Part shown: piece by piece, positions 8,306-17,613 of the stretch
Position numbering within the stretch: position 1 is the first letter of the stretch
Layout: each line of letters begins with the position of its first letter
DNA from: Pseudomonas kielensis
GTDB lineage: Bacteria; Pseudomonadota; Gammaproteobacteria; Pseudomonadales; Pseudomonadaceae
Assembly: GCF_014236655.1 (NCBI RefSeq)
Contig: NZ_JACMYG010000001.1
Location: 310,001-374,000, forward strand
Length of the DNA stretch: 64,000 bases
Direction of reading: 5' to 3'
Translations under genes and position numbers: made by a program
The notes under the pieces: generated by a model
Databases searched by the model: none
What the model saw: only the letters and a program-made list of their open reading frames with translations
Told to the model about the DNA's origin: nothing

Positions 8306-9426
8306 CAGTGTCGCTCCGCCAGAATCACATCCGCCGCGTGCTGCGGCATGCTGTAAAGGTCGGCCGTGTCAGCGAAGGCCAGGCCGTTACGGCTCCAGGC
8401 CGCACGCGCGGCATCATCGCTCAACATGGTCGTCAGGTACTGCGTGAGTTGCGCCTGCTCGAAGGGTTCGTCCAGTACCAGGCCACAGTCGGCCTCGGCG
8501 ATGTAATGGGCATAACCGCACACCGCGCTGACCAGCACCGGCAACCCGGCCACCAGCGCTTCGAGCAGCACCGTACCGGTGTTTTCGTTGTACGCCGGGT
8601 GGATCAACAGGTCGGCACCGAGCAGGAACCGCGGGATATCACTGCGCCCCTTGAGGAACTGCACGCTATCACCCAAGCCCAGCGTGGCACTCTGCAATTG
8701 GAATACTTTGGGGTCATCCTGGCCAATTACAAACAGCCGCGTGCGTTTACGCAATTCGGCCGGCAGTGCGGCAAGGGCCTTGAGACTGCGGTCGACGCCC
8801 TTGGTCTTGAACCCCGAGCCGATCTGCACCACCAGCAACTCGTCGTCGCCCAGGGAGAACTCGCGGCGAAATTCCGCGCGAATTTCAGCAGCGTTCGGCG
8901 GCGCGCGTCGGTCTTGGGCAATGCCCGGTGGCAGCAGGTGGAAGCGCTCCAGCGGCGTGTCGTAATGCTTGATGAACAGCGGCTGCTGGACTTCGGAGAT
9001 CATCAGCACTTCGGTTTTCGCGTCCTTGGCGAACACCGCGCGCTCATACTCGGCGAAGTGCCGGTAGCGGCCCCAGCGCCGGTACAGCGAATTGCGCAGG
9101 TTCTGCGCCTTGTCCTCGAAGCAACCGTCGGCGGCGTAATAGACGTCCAGGCCAGGCATCTTGTTGAAACCGATCAGGCGATCCACCGGGCGCTTGGCCA
9201 GGTCCTCGGCCATCCAGGCGCTGAGCTTTTCGTTGCGCCGATGATTGAAGATCGCTTTCACCGGCGCCACCAGCACTTCAAAGCCCGGCGGCACGTCGCC
9301 CTCCCAAATCAGCGTGTAAACGCGGATCTGGTGTCCACGCTGCTGGCATTCCAGGGCAATGCGCATGAAATCACGCTGCAGGCCGCCAAACGGGAAATAT
9401 TTGTACAGTACAAAAGCCAATTGCAT
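8305..9426 (-). CDS. waaG: LPS core glucosyltransferase WaaG (GT4)
   Basis: The 373-residue GT-B enzyme opens with MQLAFVLYKYFPFGGLQRDF, the WaaG signature, and has the family 4 donor site HPAYNENTGTVLLEALVAG with E-x7-E spacing, followed by AVCGYAHYI. WaaG adds the first outer-core hexose to heptose II from a UDP-sugar at the inner membrane; in Pseudomonas the sugar added is a hexosamine rather than glucose. It lies between waaC and waaP and is coupled to both by one-base overlaps. Confidence 0.93.
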   Translation of the reverse strand: MQLAFVLYKYFPFGGLQRDFMRIALECQQRGHQIRVYTLIWEGDVPPGFEVLVAPVKAIFNHRRNEKLSAWMAEDLAKRPVDRLIGFNKMPGLDVYYAADGCFEDKAQNLRNSLYRRWGRYRHFAEYERAVFAKDAKTEVLMISEVQQPLFIKHYDTPLERFHLLPPGIAQDRRAPPNAAEIRAEFRREFSLGDDELLVVQIGSGFKTKGVDRSLKALAALPAELRKRTRLFVIGQDDPKVFQLQSATLGLGDSVQFLKGRSDIPRFLLGADLLIHPAYNENTGTVLLEALVAGLPVLVSAVCGYAHYIAEADCGLVLDEPFEQAQLTQYLTTMLSDDAARAAWSRNGLAFADTADLYSMPQHAADVILAERH

Positions 9427-10487
9427 CAGCGCAGCTCCTCAGCCATTAACAACGTGCTCAGTCGGCTCGCGACACGCTCGGGGTTCAGGCGAGTGAAGCA
9501 CAGTGGCCACTCGCGCTTGAGATCAAACCGACGCTGGTCTTCAGCCGTCGGTTGGTAGGTACATTTCTTTTGCAGGCACGGCGCACAGGAAAAATCACTC
9601 GCCATGTGCACCTGGCTACGGCCATAGGCGCCCGTCAGGCCCGGGTTGGTCGGGCCGAACAGCGACACCGTCGGCACGTCCAGCGCGGCGGCCAGGTGCC
9701 CGAGGCCGGTATCCACCGCCACGCAGGCTTGCGCGCCAGCCAACACCTTGGCGACACCCGCCAGGTTCAACCTGGGCAGCACCTCGGCGTTGCGCAGGCC
9801 CTGGGCGATACGCTCGGCACGGGCTTTCTCGGCCGGACTGCCCCACGGCAACTTCACCGCCATGCCCAGGTGTCCCATGCGCTCGGCCAGTTCGCGCCAA
9901 TAGGCTTCCGGCCAGTGCTTGGTGTCCCAGGTGGTGCCGTGCAGGAACAGCACATACGGATTCTTGCGCGGCAACTCCACCAGGCGCTCGACGTTCAGGC
10001 CGTAATCGCCCAGGCCCTTGGGCAAGTCGTAACCCAGGGCCACGGCGAACAACTGGCGCAAGCGCTCCACCGCATGTTGCCCACGGGCCACCGCCAGGCG
10101 CCGCGAATAGAAGCGCGCCGCCAGCGGCTCACGCGCCGAATGTTTGTCCAGGCCAGCCACCGGGGCCCGCACGTAACGCGTCAGCAAGGCGCTTTTGAGC
10201 AGGCCCTGGGCATCGATCACCAAGTCGTACTTGGTCGCCTGCAGGTTTTGCTTGAAGCGTTTGAACTCGCCGCTCTTGATGGTCTGCCAGAGGTTCTTGC
10301 GCCAGCGCCGGATCGCCACGGGAATCACCTTGCCCACCGCCGGATGCCAGGTGGGGATTTCGGCGAAGCCTTCTTCCACTACCCAGTCGAACTGGATGCC
10401 GGGGATCGCCCGTGCAGCGTCGGTCAGCGCGGGCAGCGCATGAATCACATCGCCCAGCGACGAGGTCTTGATCAACAGTACCCGCAA
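9426..10487 (-). CDS. waaC: LPS heptosyltransferase I WaaC
   Basis: The 353-residue family 9 glycosyltransferase starts MRVLLIKTSSLGDVIHALPA, the typical WaaC opening with the catalytic Asp. It has VAVDTGLGHLAAALDVPTVS and LFGPTNPGLTGAYG in the ADP-heptose-binding domain. It transfers the first L-glycero-D-manno-heptose to Kdo of lipid A-Kdo. The C-terminal tail has a Cys cluster (CAPCLQKKCTY) common in pseudomonad WaaC. It begins two bases after the waaF stop and shares one base with waaG. Confidence 0.95.
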   Translation of the reverse strand: MRVLLIKTSSLGDVIHALPALTDAARAIPGIQFDWVVEEGFAEIPTWHPAVGKVIPVAIRRWRKNLWQTIKSGEFKRFKQNLQATKYDLVIDAQGLLKSALLTRYVRAPVAGLDKHSAREPLAARFYSRRLAVARGQHAVERLRQLFAVALGYDLPKGLGDYGLNVERLVELPRKNPYVLFLHGTTWDTKHWPEAYWRELAERMGHLGMAVKLPWGSPAEKARAERIAQGLRNAEVLPRLNLAGVAKVLAGAQACVAVDTGLGHLAAALDVPTVSLFGPTNPGLTGAYGRSQVHMASDFSCAPCLQKKCTYQPTAEDQRRFDLKREWPLCFTRLNPERVASRLSTLLMAEELR

Positions 10488-10488
10488 C

Positions 10489-11523
10489 TTAACGAACCTC
10501 GACCACAGAGCCCTGCAACCGCTGCAAGGCGTCGTTCACCGCTTGCGGCATCAACTGGCGCAAGCAGTTGTAATGACCGAAGCGGCAGGTGCGATCAAAA
10601 CACGGGCTGCATTCGATGCCCAGGCGCACGATTTCGACGTGCTCGGCCAGCGGCGGCGTAAAGCCCGGCGAGGTCGAACCGTAGACTGCCACCAGCGGAC
10701 GGTTCAGCGCCGCGGCCACGTGCATCAGCCCGGAGTCGTTGGACACCACCGAGTCGGCGCACGACAGCAAATCGATGGCCTCGGCCAGCGACGTGCCGCC
10801 ACTGAGGTTCATTGCCTCTTCACGCAGCCCGGGAATCAACCGGGAGCGGATTTCTTCGCCGACCGCGTGATCATTCTTCGAACCAAACAGCCAGACCTGC
10901 CAGCCCTCGCGAATCTTCGCCTCGGCGACCTTGGCGTAATGCTCGGAAGGCCAGCGCTTGGCCTCGCCGAACTCGGCCCCCGGACACAACGCCAGCACCG
11001 GGCGATCGAGGGTCAGGCCGAACTTGGCCAATGCCGCCTCGCGGGTCACAGGATCGATTTGCAGGCTGGGCCGTGGGTAAGGGGTCGGCAGTTCGGCAGC
11101 GGGTTCATAGGCCAAGGCCATGAAACGCTCGATCATCAGCGGGTAGCGCTCTTTATCCAGCGTGCGCACATCGTTGAGCAGGCCGTAACGAAACTCGCCA
11201 CGCCAGCCCGTGCGCTTCGCGATGCCAGCAAAAAACGGCACCAGCGCCGACTTCAACGAGTTGGGCAGCAGAATCGCCTGGTCGTACTGGCCGGCCAGGG
11301 ACTTGCCGATCCGCCGCCGCGTTGCCAGTTCCAGCGCACCGTGGCCGAGCGGAAAGCTCAAGGCCCGGCGCACTTGGGGCATGCGCTCAAGGATCGGCCG
11401 GCTCCACTCCGGGGCCAGCACGTCGATTTCGCACTGTGGATGACGCTGCTGCAGACACATGAACAGTGTCTGCGCCATCACCATGTCACCGACCCAACTG
11501 GGCCCAACGATCAGAATTTTCAT
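10489..11523 (-). CDS. waaF: LPS heptosyltransferase II WaaF
   Basis: The family 9 glycosyltransferase begins MKILIVGPSWVGDMVMAQTL at 11523. A longer open frame to 11625 runs through repeat sequence and is rejected. ADP-heptose-binding motifs are LCPGAEFGEAKRWPSEHYAK and VSNDSGLMHVAAALNRPLVA. It adds heptose II to heptose I. It is the first gene of the LPS core run. In P. aeruginosa ilvE lies between waaF and glnE; here the 111-base gap to glnE holds only two hairpin repeats and no ilvE. Confidence 0.95.
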   Translation of the reverse strand: MKILIVGPSWVGDMVMAQTLFMCLQQRHPQCEIDVLAPEWSRPILERMPQVRRALSFPLGHGALELATRRRIGKSLAGQYDQAILLPNSLKSALVPFFAGIAKRTGWRGEFRYGLLNDVRTLDKERYPLMIERFMALAYEPAAELPTPYPRPSLQIDPVTREAALAKFGLTLDRPVLALCPGAEFGEAKRWPSEHYAKVAEAKIREGWQVWLFGSKNDHAVGEEIRSRLIPGLREEAMNLSGGTSLAEAIDLLSCADSVVSNDSGLMHVAAALNRPLVAVYGSTSPGFTPPLAEHVEIVRLGIECSPCFDRTCRFGHYNCLRQLMPQAVNDALQRLQGSVVEVR

Positions 11524-11542
11524 AGTTATCCACAAACGAATA

Positions 11543-11562
11543 GGGGAGGCACATGCCTCCCC
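11543..11562. terminator. Perfect GC-rich hairpin between glnE and waaF
   Basis: GGGGAGGCA and TGCCTCCCC form a nine-base perfect stem with a two-base centre just upstream of the waaF start. On the minus strand it is followed by TATTCG rather than a U-run, so it is not a classical intrinsic terminator. It could be a processing or attenuation structure. Confidence 0.45.
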
Positions 11563-11577
11563 CACTTCGGTAATTAC

Positions 11578-11606
11578 TGTGGGAGCGAGCGAGCCCGCTC
11601 CCACAG
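11578..11606. repeat. REP-type palindrome between glnE and waaF
   Basis: CTGTGGGAGCG, a short spacer containing AGCGAGC, and CCGCTCCCACAG make a compact inverted repeat of the same family as the REP arms at 34176, 37686 and 55611. It lies in the 111-base gap between glnE and waaF. Confidence 0.65.
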
Positions 11607-11634
11607 GGGGTGTCAGGTGCTGCAAATTCCCGTG

Positions 11635-14574
11635 TCAGCTTAGCCCCAACTCGCGCCAGATTCGCAACACCTGCTGGCGCTCATCGACAAACTGGTTGCC
11701 TGCCACCACCCCGGCCTCGTTCTGCAAGGCCTGGCGGTGAGCGGCGGCGCGGTAGGCCTTGTAGACCTCACGCATCAGGCTGGCATCGGCCGCGGGCATC
11801 AAGCCTTCGTGCTCCAGCTCTTCCAGAATGCGGATGTTGTCCGTCCAGCGCAGCAACGGCGGATGCGTCTGGGACCACGCCAAAGCCGCGTATTGCACCA
11901 TAAATTCAATATCGACGATACCACCGGCGTCCTGCTTGAGGTCGAACGGCACCGTGGCTTCGAAGGCATTGGCCGCTGTCCCGGCACCGGTAATCCTGGT
12001 TCCCAGGTTATCGCGCATCTTGGCGCGCATCTCGCTGACTTCCTGGCGCAACTTGGGCAAATCGCGGGCTCGACCCAACACCTTGGCGCGGACTTTCTCG
12101 AACGCCTGGCCGACATCCTGGCTGCCCACCAGCACACGGGCGCGCACCAGCGCCTGATGTTCCCAGGTCCACGCTTCGTTCTCTTGATAGCGCTCAAACG
12201 CCCCCAGCGAACTGACCAGCAGCCCCGAGGCACCGGACGGCCGCAGGCGCATATCGACTTCGTAGAGCTGGCCGGAGTTGGTCTGGGTGGTCAGCAAATG
12301 AATAATGCGCTGGCCCAGGCGGGTGAAGAACTGCGCGCCATCGATCGGCTTGGGCCCGTCGGTTTCCGCCTGCGGGTCACCGTCGTGGATGAACACCAGG
12401 TCCAGGTCGGAGCCATGGCCGAGCTCCAGCCCACCGACCTTGCCGTAGCCCACAATCACAAAGCCTGGGTCACACAAGGTGCCGTCGGGACGCTGTGGCG
12501 AACCATACTTGGCGGCGGTCTGGCGCCAGGCCAGGGCCAGGACTTGCTCCAGGATCGCCTCGGCCAGCCAGGTCAGGTAGTCGCTGACCTTCATCAAGGG
12601 CAGGCTGCCGGCGATTTCCGAGGCCGCGACCCGCAGGCGGTGCGCCAGCTTGAAGTGCCGCAGGGCCTCCATCTGCTGCTCCAGGTCATCCTCGGGAATG
12701 CGTGTCAGGCGCTCGCGCAATTCCGCCGCCAGTTCCGGTGCCAGGGGCGGCTTGAACAGGCGCCCTTCGTTGAGCAACTCATCGAGCAACAGCGGGAAGC
12801 GGGTGATCTGTTCGGCAATCCACGGGCTGGCTGCGCACAGGGTCAACAGGCGACGCAGCGCACCCGGGTTTTCCGTGAGCAGCACCAGGTACGCCGAGCG
12901 CCGCGCCACGGCCTCGACCAACGGCAGCACCCGCTCCAACACCAGGTCCGGGTTGGCGTGCTCGACGGCCTGGGCCAGCAAGCGCGGGATAAAGGCGTCC
13001 AGGCGCTCGCGCCCCAGACGCTGCATTGCCCGCAACTGCGGACTGCCACGCAGACCGGCCAGGGCCTTCAGGGCTTTCGGCGCATCGGCAAACCCGCCTT
13101 CGTGCAACTGACGGCACGCGGCTTCTTCGTCCTGGGCTTCTTCCCACAGCGGCAACCATTCGCCACCGACCACCACTTCGCTTTCTGCCCCCTCCTCTTC
13201 GTCAGGGTCGGCGATCACTTGACGGAAATGCCAGTCGACCCGGCCCCGCCAATACATCAACTGCGCATGGAAGGCCGGCCAGTCGGCAAAACCCAGCATA
13301 AAGGCGATGCGCGCCTGATCCTGTTCGTTGTCCGGGAGCATTTGTGTCTGTCGGTCGGCAATCGCCTGGATCGCATGCTCGGTGTAACGCAGAAACTCAT
13401 ACCCCTCGCGCAATTCGCCAACGACCGCCGGCGGCAGGTAACCCTGCCCTTCCAGCGTACTCAGCACCTTTAATAAAGGACGCTGTTGCAGGCTCAGGTC
13501 GCGACCGCCGTGAATCAGCTGGAAGGCCTGGGCGATGAACTCCACTTCGCGGATACCACCGGAACCCAACTTGATGTTGTCGGCCATGCCCTTGCGCCGC
13601 ACTTCCTGCTGGATCAACTGCTTCATGGTGCGCAGCGCTTCGATCGCCGAGAAATCCAGGTAGCGCCGGTAGACGAACGGGCGCAGCAGGTCGAGCAATT
13701 GCGCCCCTGCGACCTGGTCGCCGGCCACCACCCGCGCCTTGATCATGGCATAGCGTTCCCAGTCACGGCCCTGGTCCTGATAGTACTGCTCCAGGGCATT
13801 GAAGCTGAGCACCAGCGCGCCGGACGAGCCGTACGGACGCAGGCGCATGTCGACGCGGAATACAAAGCCGTCGACCGTCATGGGGTCCAGCGCCTTGATC
13901 AGCCGCTGGCCCAGACGAATGAAGAACTCCTGGTTATCCAGCGCACGCTTGACGCCGACGGTCTCACCGCCTTCGGGGTAGGCGAAGATCAGGTCAATGT
14001 CCGAGGACAGGTTGAGTTCCACCGCGCCGAGCTTGCCCATGCCCAGGATGACCATCTGCTGCGGCTCACCGCTGCGCCGTCCGGTAGGCGTGCCGAACTG
14101 CTGGCAGTGACGCAGGTACAGCCACTGATAGGCTTGGTCGATGCTGGCATCGGCCATGTCCGAGAGATCGCGGCAGGTCTGGATCAGGTCGGCCTGGCGG
14201 GTCAGGTCGCGCCAGATGATGCGCACCTGGTGACGGTTACGCTGGCGGCGCAGCGCCCGGGCCAGTTCGTCATCGGTGGTCGCACCCTGCGCGGCCGTGG
14301 CGATCTGCGCACAGAGCTCGCCCGCAGCGAAGGGCCGGTCCAGCTCGCCGGACTGCACCAACGCCAGCAACATCAGGGGGTCACGCACACATTGCTCAGT
14401 GACAAAGTCGCTGGCGCCCGTCACGCGGGCCCATTGCGCCCAGCGTTCAGGCGTCCAGATGGACAGGCCATGATCATCGTCAAGGGCCGCCACGGCCGCG
14501 CGCAACGATTGCTCGGCACGGCTGACAAACGGCTGGAGAATGGCGGGCAGTTGGGCAAGCGAAGGCAGGCTCAT
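11635..14574 (-). CDS. glnE: Bifunctional glutamine synthetase adenylyltransferase/deadenylase GlnE
   Basis: The 979-residue protein has the two tandem nucleotidyltransferase domains of GlnE. The N-terminal deadenylylase domain carries ELNLSSDIDLIFAYPEGGET and GGIREVEFIAQAFQLIHGG. The C-terminal adenylylase domain carries LGHGSDLDLVFIHDGD and GGIVDIEFMVQYAALAW. It attaches AMP to, and removes it from, a tyrosine of glutamine synthetase in response to GlnB and glutamine. The length is normal. It is transcribed leftward from a shared region with aceE, as in P. aeruginosa. Confidence 0.97.
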   Translation of the reverse strand: MSLPSLAQLPAILQPFVSRAEQSLRAAVAALDDDHGLSIWTPERWAQWARVTGASDFVTEQCVRDPLMLLALVQSGELDRPFAAGELCAQIATAAQGATTDDELARALRRQRNRHQVRIIWRDLTRQADLIQTCRDLSDMADASIDQAYQWLYLRHCQQFGTPTGRRSGEPQQMVILGMGKLGAVELNLSSDIDLIFAYPEGGETVGVKRALDNQEFFIRLGQRLIKALDPMTVDGFVFRVDMRLRPYGSSGALVLSFNALEQYYQDQGRDWERYAMIKARVVAGDQVAGAQLLDLLRPFVYRRYLDFSAIEALRTMKQLIQQEVRRKGMADNIKLGSGGIREVEFIAQAFQLIHGGRDLSLQQRPLLKVLSTLEGQGYLPPAVVGELREGYEFLRYTEHAIQAIADRQTQMLPDNEQDQARIAFMLGFADWPAFHAQLMYWRGRVDWHFRQVIADPDEEEGAESEVVVGGEWLPLWEEAQDEEAACRQLHEGGFADAPKALKALAGLRGSPQLRAMQRLGRERLDAFIPRLLAQAVEHANPDLVLERVLPLVEAVARRSAYLVLLTENPGALRRLLTLCAASPWIAEQITRFPLLLDELLNEGRLFKPPLAPELAAELRERLTRIPEDDLEQQMEALRHFKLAHRLRVAASEIAGSLPLMKVSDYLTWLAEAILEQVLALAWRQTAAKYGSPQRPDGTLCDPGFVIVGYGKVGGLELGHGSDLDLVFIHDGDPQAETDGPKPIDGAQFFTRLGQRIIHLLTTQTNSGQLYEVDMRLRPSGASGLLVSSLGAFERYQENEAWTWEHQALVRARVLVGSQDVGQAFEKVRAKVLGRARDLPKLRQEVSEMRAKMRDNLGTRITGAGTAANAFEATVPFDLKQDAGGIVDIEFMVQYAALAWSQTHPPLLRWTDNIRILEELEHEGLMPAADASLMREVYKAYRAAAHRQALQNEAGVVAGNQFVDERQQVLRIWRELGLS

Positions 14575-14780
14575 GGTCTATCCTTGATCGGCGTAGAAAG
14601 GGCGGTCTGTAGTGAACCCAGCAATTGCACTACGCAAACGACTGTCGAACAAAAGTTAGAAATAGCTGAAATTTCATTTTTTTTGGTAGCCAGCATCACG
14701 CTTGACCCTATTCTGGTTGGCTAAAGACCAAGAGTAACGATTATTCTCACAACACAGCAGGAGGCCACAAGCCGTTCTTC

Positions 14781-14795
14781 TGTAGTTTTACTACT
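14781..14795. promoter_or_regulatory. Operator-like palindrome 1 upstream of aceE
   Basis: TGTAGTTTTACTACT is an odd-centred palindrome with arms TGTAGT and ACTAC(T). It matches box 2 at 14833 apart from an inverted AT core and a final base. The pattern TGTAGT-WWW-ACTACA fits the HexR (RpiR family) consensus TGTARTwwwAYTACA as I remember it from comparative studies of proteobacterial central carbon metabolism. The regulator is inferred and was not tested. Confidence 0.55.
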
Positions 14796-14832
14796 CGTAT
14801 ATACATTCGAAAGGCTGAAATGCCCGATGATT

Positions 14833-14847
14833 TGTAGTAAAACTACA
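14833..14847. promoter_or_regulatory. Operator-like palindrome 2 upstream of aceE
   Basis: TGTAGTAAAACTACA is a perfect odd-centred palindrome, 52 bases centre to centre from box 1, which is close to five helical turns and so compatible with cooperative binding on one face of the DNA. It lies 110 bases before the aceE start. A HexR-like regulator of pyruvate/Entner-Doudoroff metabolism is the leading candidate. Confidence 0.6.
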
Positions 14848-14956
14848 CGCCGCCGAATCAACCTCCGGCATTCCAAGAATTTATAACGTCTGCCCACAAG
14901 GCCAGTCGCTAACTCAGGCAACCGATTCTGGTAGCCTTTCCGCCCTGGAGCAAGCC

Positions 14957-17602
14957 ATGCAAGACCTCGATCCCGTCGAAACCCAGGAATGGCTGGACGC
15001 CCTGGAATCGGTTCTCGACAAAGAAGGCGAAGACCGTGCTCACTATCTGATGACCCGTATGGGCGAACTCGCAACCCGTAGCGGTTCGCAACTGCCTTAC
15101 GCCATCACCACGCCGTACCGCAACACGATCCCCGTTACCCACGAAGCACGCATGCCTGGCGACCTGTTCATGGAACGCCGCATTCGCTCGCTGGTACGCT
15201 GGAACGCGATGGCCATGGTGATGCGTACGAACCTGAAAGATTCTGACCTGGGCGGTCACATCTCCAGCTTCGCCTCCAGCGCAACCCTGTACGACATCGG
15301 CTTCAACTATTTCTTCCAGGCCCCGACCGACGAACACGGCGGCGACCTGATCTACTTCCAGGGTCACACCTCGCCAGGCGTCTACGCCCGTGCGTTCATG
15401 GAAGGCCGCATCACCGAAGAACAAATGAACAACTTCCGCCAGGAAGTCGACGGTCAGGGCCTGTCGTCCTATCCGCACCCTTGGCTGATGCCTGACTTCT
15501 GGCAGTTCCCGACCGTTTCCATGGGTCTGGGTCCGATCCAGGCGATCTACCAGGCACGTTTCATGAAGTACCTGGAAGCCCGTGGCTTCATCCCCGAAGG
15601 CAAGCAGAAAGTCTGGTGCTTCCTGGGCGACGGCGAGTGCGACGAGCCGGAATCCCTGGGCGCAATCTCCCTGGCTGGCCGCGAGAAGCTGGACAACCTG
15701 ATCTTCGTCATCAACTGCAACCTGCAGCGCCTCGACGGCCCGGTTCGCGGCAACGGCAAGATCATCCAGGAACTCGAAGGCGTGTTCCGTGGTGCTCAGT
15801 GGAACGTGACCAAAGTCATCTGGGGCCGTTTCTGGGACCCACTGCTGGCCAAGGACGTCGACGGCATCCTGCAACGCCGCATGGACGAAGTCATCGACGG
15901 CGAGTACCAGAACTACAAGGCCAAGGACGGCGCGTTCGTCCGTGAGCACTTCTTCAACACGCCAGAACTCAAGGCGATGGTTGCCGATCTGTCCGACGAC
16001 GAGATCTGGAAGCTCAACCGTGGCGGCCACGACCCGTACAAGGTCTACGCGGCGTACCACGAAGCGGTCAACCACAAAGAACAACCGACCGTTATCCTGG
16101 CCAAGACCATCAAGGGTTATGGCACCGGTGCCGGCGAAGCGAAAAACACTGCGCACAACACCAAGAAAGTCGACGTCGACAGCCTGAAGTTGTTCCGTGA
16201 CCGCTTCGACATCCCGGTCAAGGACGAAGAGCTGGAGAACCTGCCGTTCTTCAAGCCGGAACCCAACAGCGCCGAAGCCCGCTACCTGAGCGAGCGCCGC
16301 ACCGCATTGGGCGGTTTCGTACCACAGCGTCGCGCACAGAGCTTCAACATCCCGACGCCGCCACTGGACACCCTCAAGGCGATCCTGGACGGCTCGGGCG
16401 ACCGTGAAATTTCCACCACCATGGCGTTCGTGCGGATCCTCGCGCAACTGGTCAAGGACAAGGAAATCGGTTCGCGCATCGTCCCGATCATCCCGGACGA
16501 AGCCCGTACCTTCGGTATGGAAGGCATGTTCCGTCAGTTGGGCATCTACTCCTCCGTCGGCCAGCTCTACGAGCCAGTCGATAAAGACCAGGTGATGTTC
16601 TACAAGGAAGACAAGAAGGGCCAGATCCTCGAAGAAGGGATCAACGAAGCAGGTGCCATGAGCTCCTTCATCGCGGCCGGTACTTCGTACTCCAACCACA
16701 ACCAGCCCATGCTGCCGTTCTACATCTTCTACTCGATGTTCGGCTTCCAGCGCATCGGCGACCTGGCCTGGGCGGCCGGCGACAGCCGTACCCGTGGCTT
16801 CCTGATCGGCGGTACCGCTGGCCGGACCACGCTGAACGGCGAAGGCCTGCAACACGAAGACGGTCACAGCCACATCCTGGCTGCCACCATCCCGAACTGC
16901 CGCACCTTTGATCCAACCTACGGCTACGAGCTGGCGGTGATCATCCAGGACGGCATGAAGAAGATGACCGAAGAGCAGCAGGACGTTTTCTACTACATCA
17001 CCGTGATGAACGAGTCCTACCAGCAGCCAGCCATGCCGGCCGGTGTGGAAGAAGGCATCATCAAGGGCATGTACCTGCTCGAAGAAGACAACCGCGAAGC
17101 GGCACACCACGTACAGCTGATGGGCTCCGGCACCATCCTGCGTGAAGTCCGTGAAGCGGCGAAGATTCTGCGTGAAGAGTTCAACGTCGGCGCTGACGTC
17201 TGGAGCGTTACCAGCTTCAACGAACTGCGTCGCGATGGCCTGGCCGTGGAGCGCAGCAACCGTCTGCACCCAGGCCAGAAGCCTAAGCTGAGCTACGTCG
17301 AAGAGTGCCTGAACGGCCGTAAAGGTCCGGTGATTGCCTCTACCGACTACATGAAACTGTTCGCCGAACAGATCCGTCAGTGGGTACCGTCCAAGGAATT
17401 CAAAGTCCTGGGCACCGACGGTTTCGGTCGCAGCGACAGCCGCAAGAAACTGCGTCATTTCTTCGAAGTTGACCGTCATTTCGTGGTGTTGGCAGCCCTG
17501 GAAGCACTGGCTGACCGTGGTGACATCGAACCTAAGGTTGTGGCTGAAGCCATCGCCAAGTTCGGTATCAACCCGGAAAAACGCAACCCACTGGACTGCT
17601 GA
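14957..17602 (+). CDS. aceE: Pyruvate dehydrogenase E1 component AceE (homodimeric type)
   Basis: The 881-residue protein is full length for the homodimeric E1. The thiamine diphosphate site is seen as CFLGDGECDEPESLGAI with VINCN downstream. Other E1 signatures are RYPYHTSPG-type GHTSPGVYARAF and the late GRSDSRKKLRHFFEVDRH. It decarboxylates pyruvate and transfers the acetyl group to lipoyl-AceF in the cytoplasmic pyruvate dehydrogenase complex. It is followed after 11 bases by aceF and preceded by twin palindromes that may control it. Confidence 0.98.
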   Translation: MQDLDPVETQEWLDALESVLDKEGEDRAHYLMTRMGELATRSGSQLPYAITTPYRNTIPVTHEARMPGDLFMERRIRSLVRWNAMAMVMRTNLKDSDLGGHISSFASSATLYDIGFNYFFQAPTDEHGGDLIYFQGHTSPGVYARAFMEGRITEEQMNNFRQEVDGQGLSSYPHPWLMPDFWQFPTVSMGLGPIQAIYQARFMKYLEARGFIPEGKQKVWCFLGDGECDEPESLGAISLAGREKLDNLIFVINCNLQRLDGPVRGNGKIIQELEGVFRGAQWNVTKVIWGRFWDPLLAKDVDGILQRRMDEVIDGEYQNYKAKDGAFVREHFFNTPELKAMVADLSDDEIWKLNRGGHDPYKVYAAYHEAVNHKEQPTVILAKTIKGYGTGAGEAKNTAHNTKKVDVDSLKLFRDRFDIPVKDEELENLPFFKPEPNSAEARYLSERRTALGGFVPQRRAQSFNIPTPPLDTLKAILDGSGDREISTTMAFVRILAQLVKDKEIGSRIVPIIPDEARTFGMEGMFRQLGIYSSVGQLYEPVDKDQVMFYKEDKKGQILEEGINEAGAMSSFIAAGTSYSNHNQPMLPFYIFYSMFGFQRIGDLAWAAGDSRTRGFLIGGTAGRTTLNGEGLQHEDGHSHILAATIPNCRTFDPTYGYELAVIIQDGMKKMTEEQQDVFYYITVMNESYQQPAMPAGVEEGIIKGMYLLEEDNREAAHHVQLMGSGTILREVREAAKILREEFNVGADVWSVTSFNELRRDGLAVERSNRLHPGQKPKLSYVEECLNGRKGPVIASTDYMKLFAEQIRQWVPSKEFKVLGTDGFGRSDSRKKLRHFFEVDRHFVVLAALEALADRGDIEPKVVAEAIAKFGINPEKRNPLDC

Positions 17603-17613
17603 GGAGATTTTCC

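Larger units (their letters stand above)
14575..14956. promoter_or_regulatory. Divergent glnE/aceE regulatory region
   Basis: This 382-base gap separates leftward glnE from rightward aceE and is AT-rich for this genome. It contains an A/T tract near 14677-14690, two matching palindromes (14781-14795 and 14833-14847, listed separately) and a possible aceE -10 hexamer TATAAC at 14882-14887 with no convincing -35. The aceE ribosome site is CTGGAGC just upstream of 14957. No small ORF here is credible. Confidence 0.6.

Noticed and set aside
14909..17479. 856-residue open frame antisense to aceE
   Set aside because: Shadow of aceE; the composition is that of a reversed GC-rich gene and no domain is recognisable.
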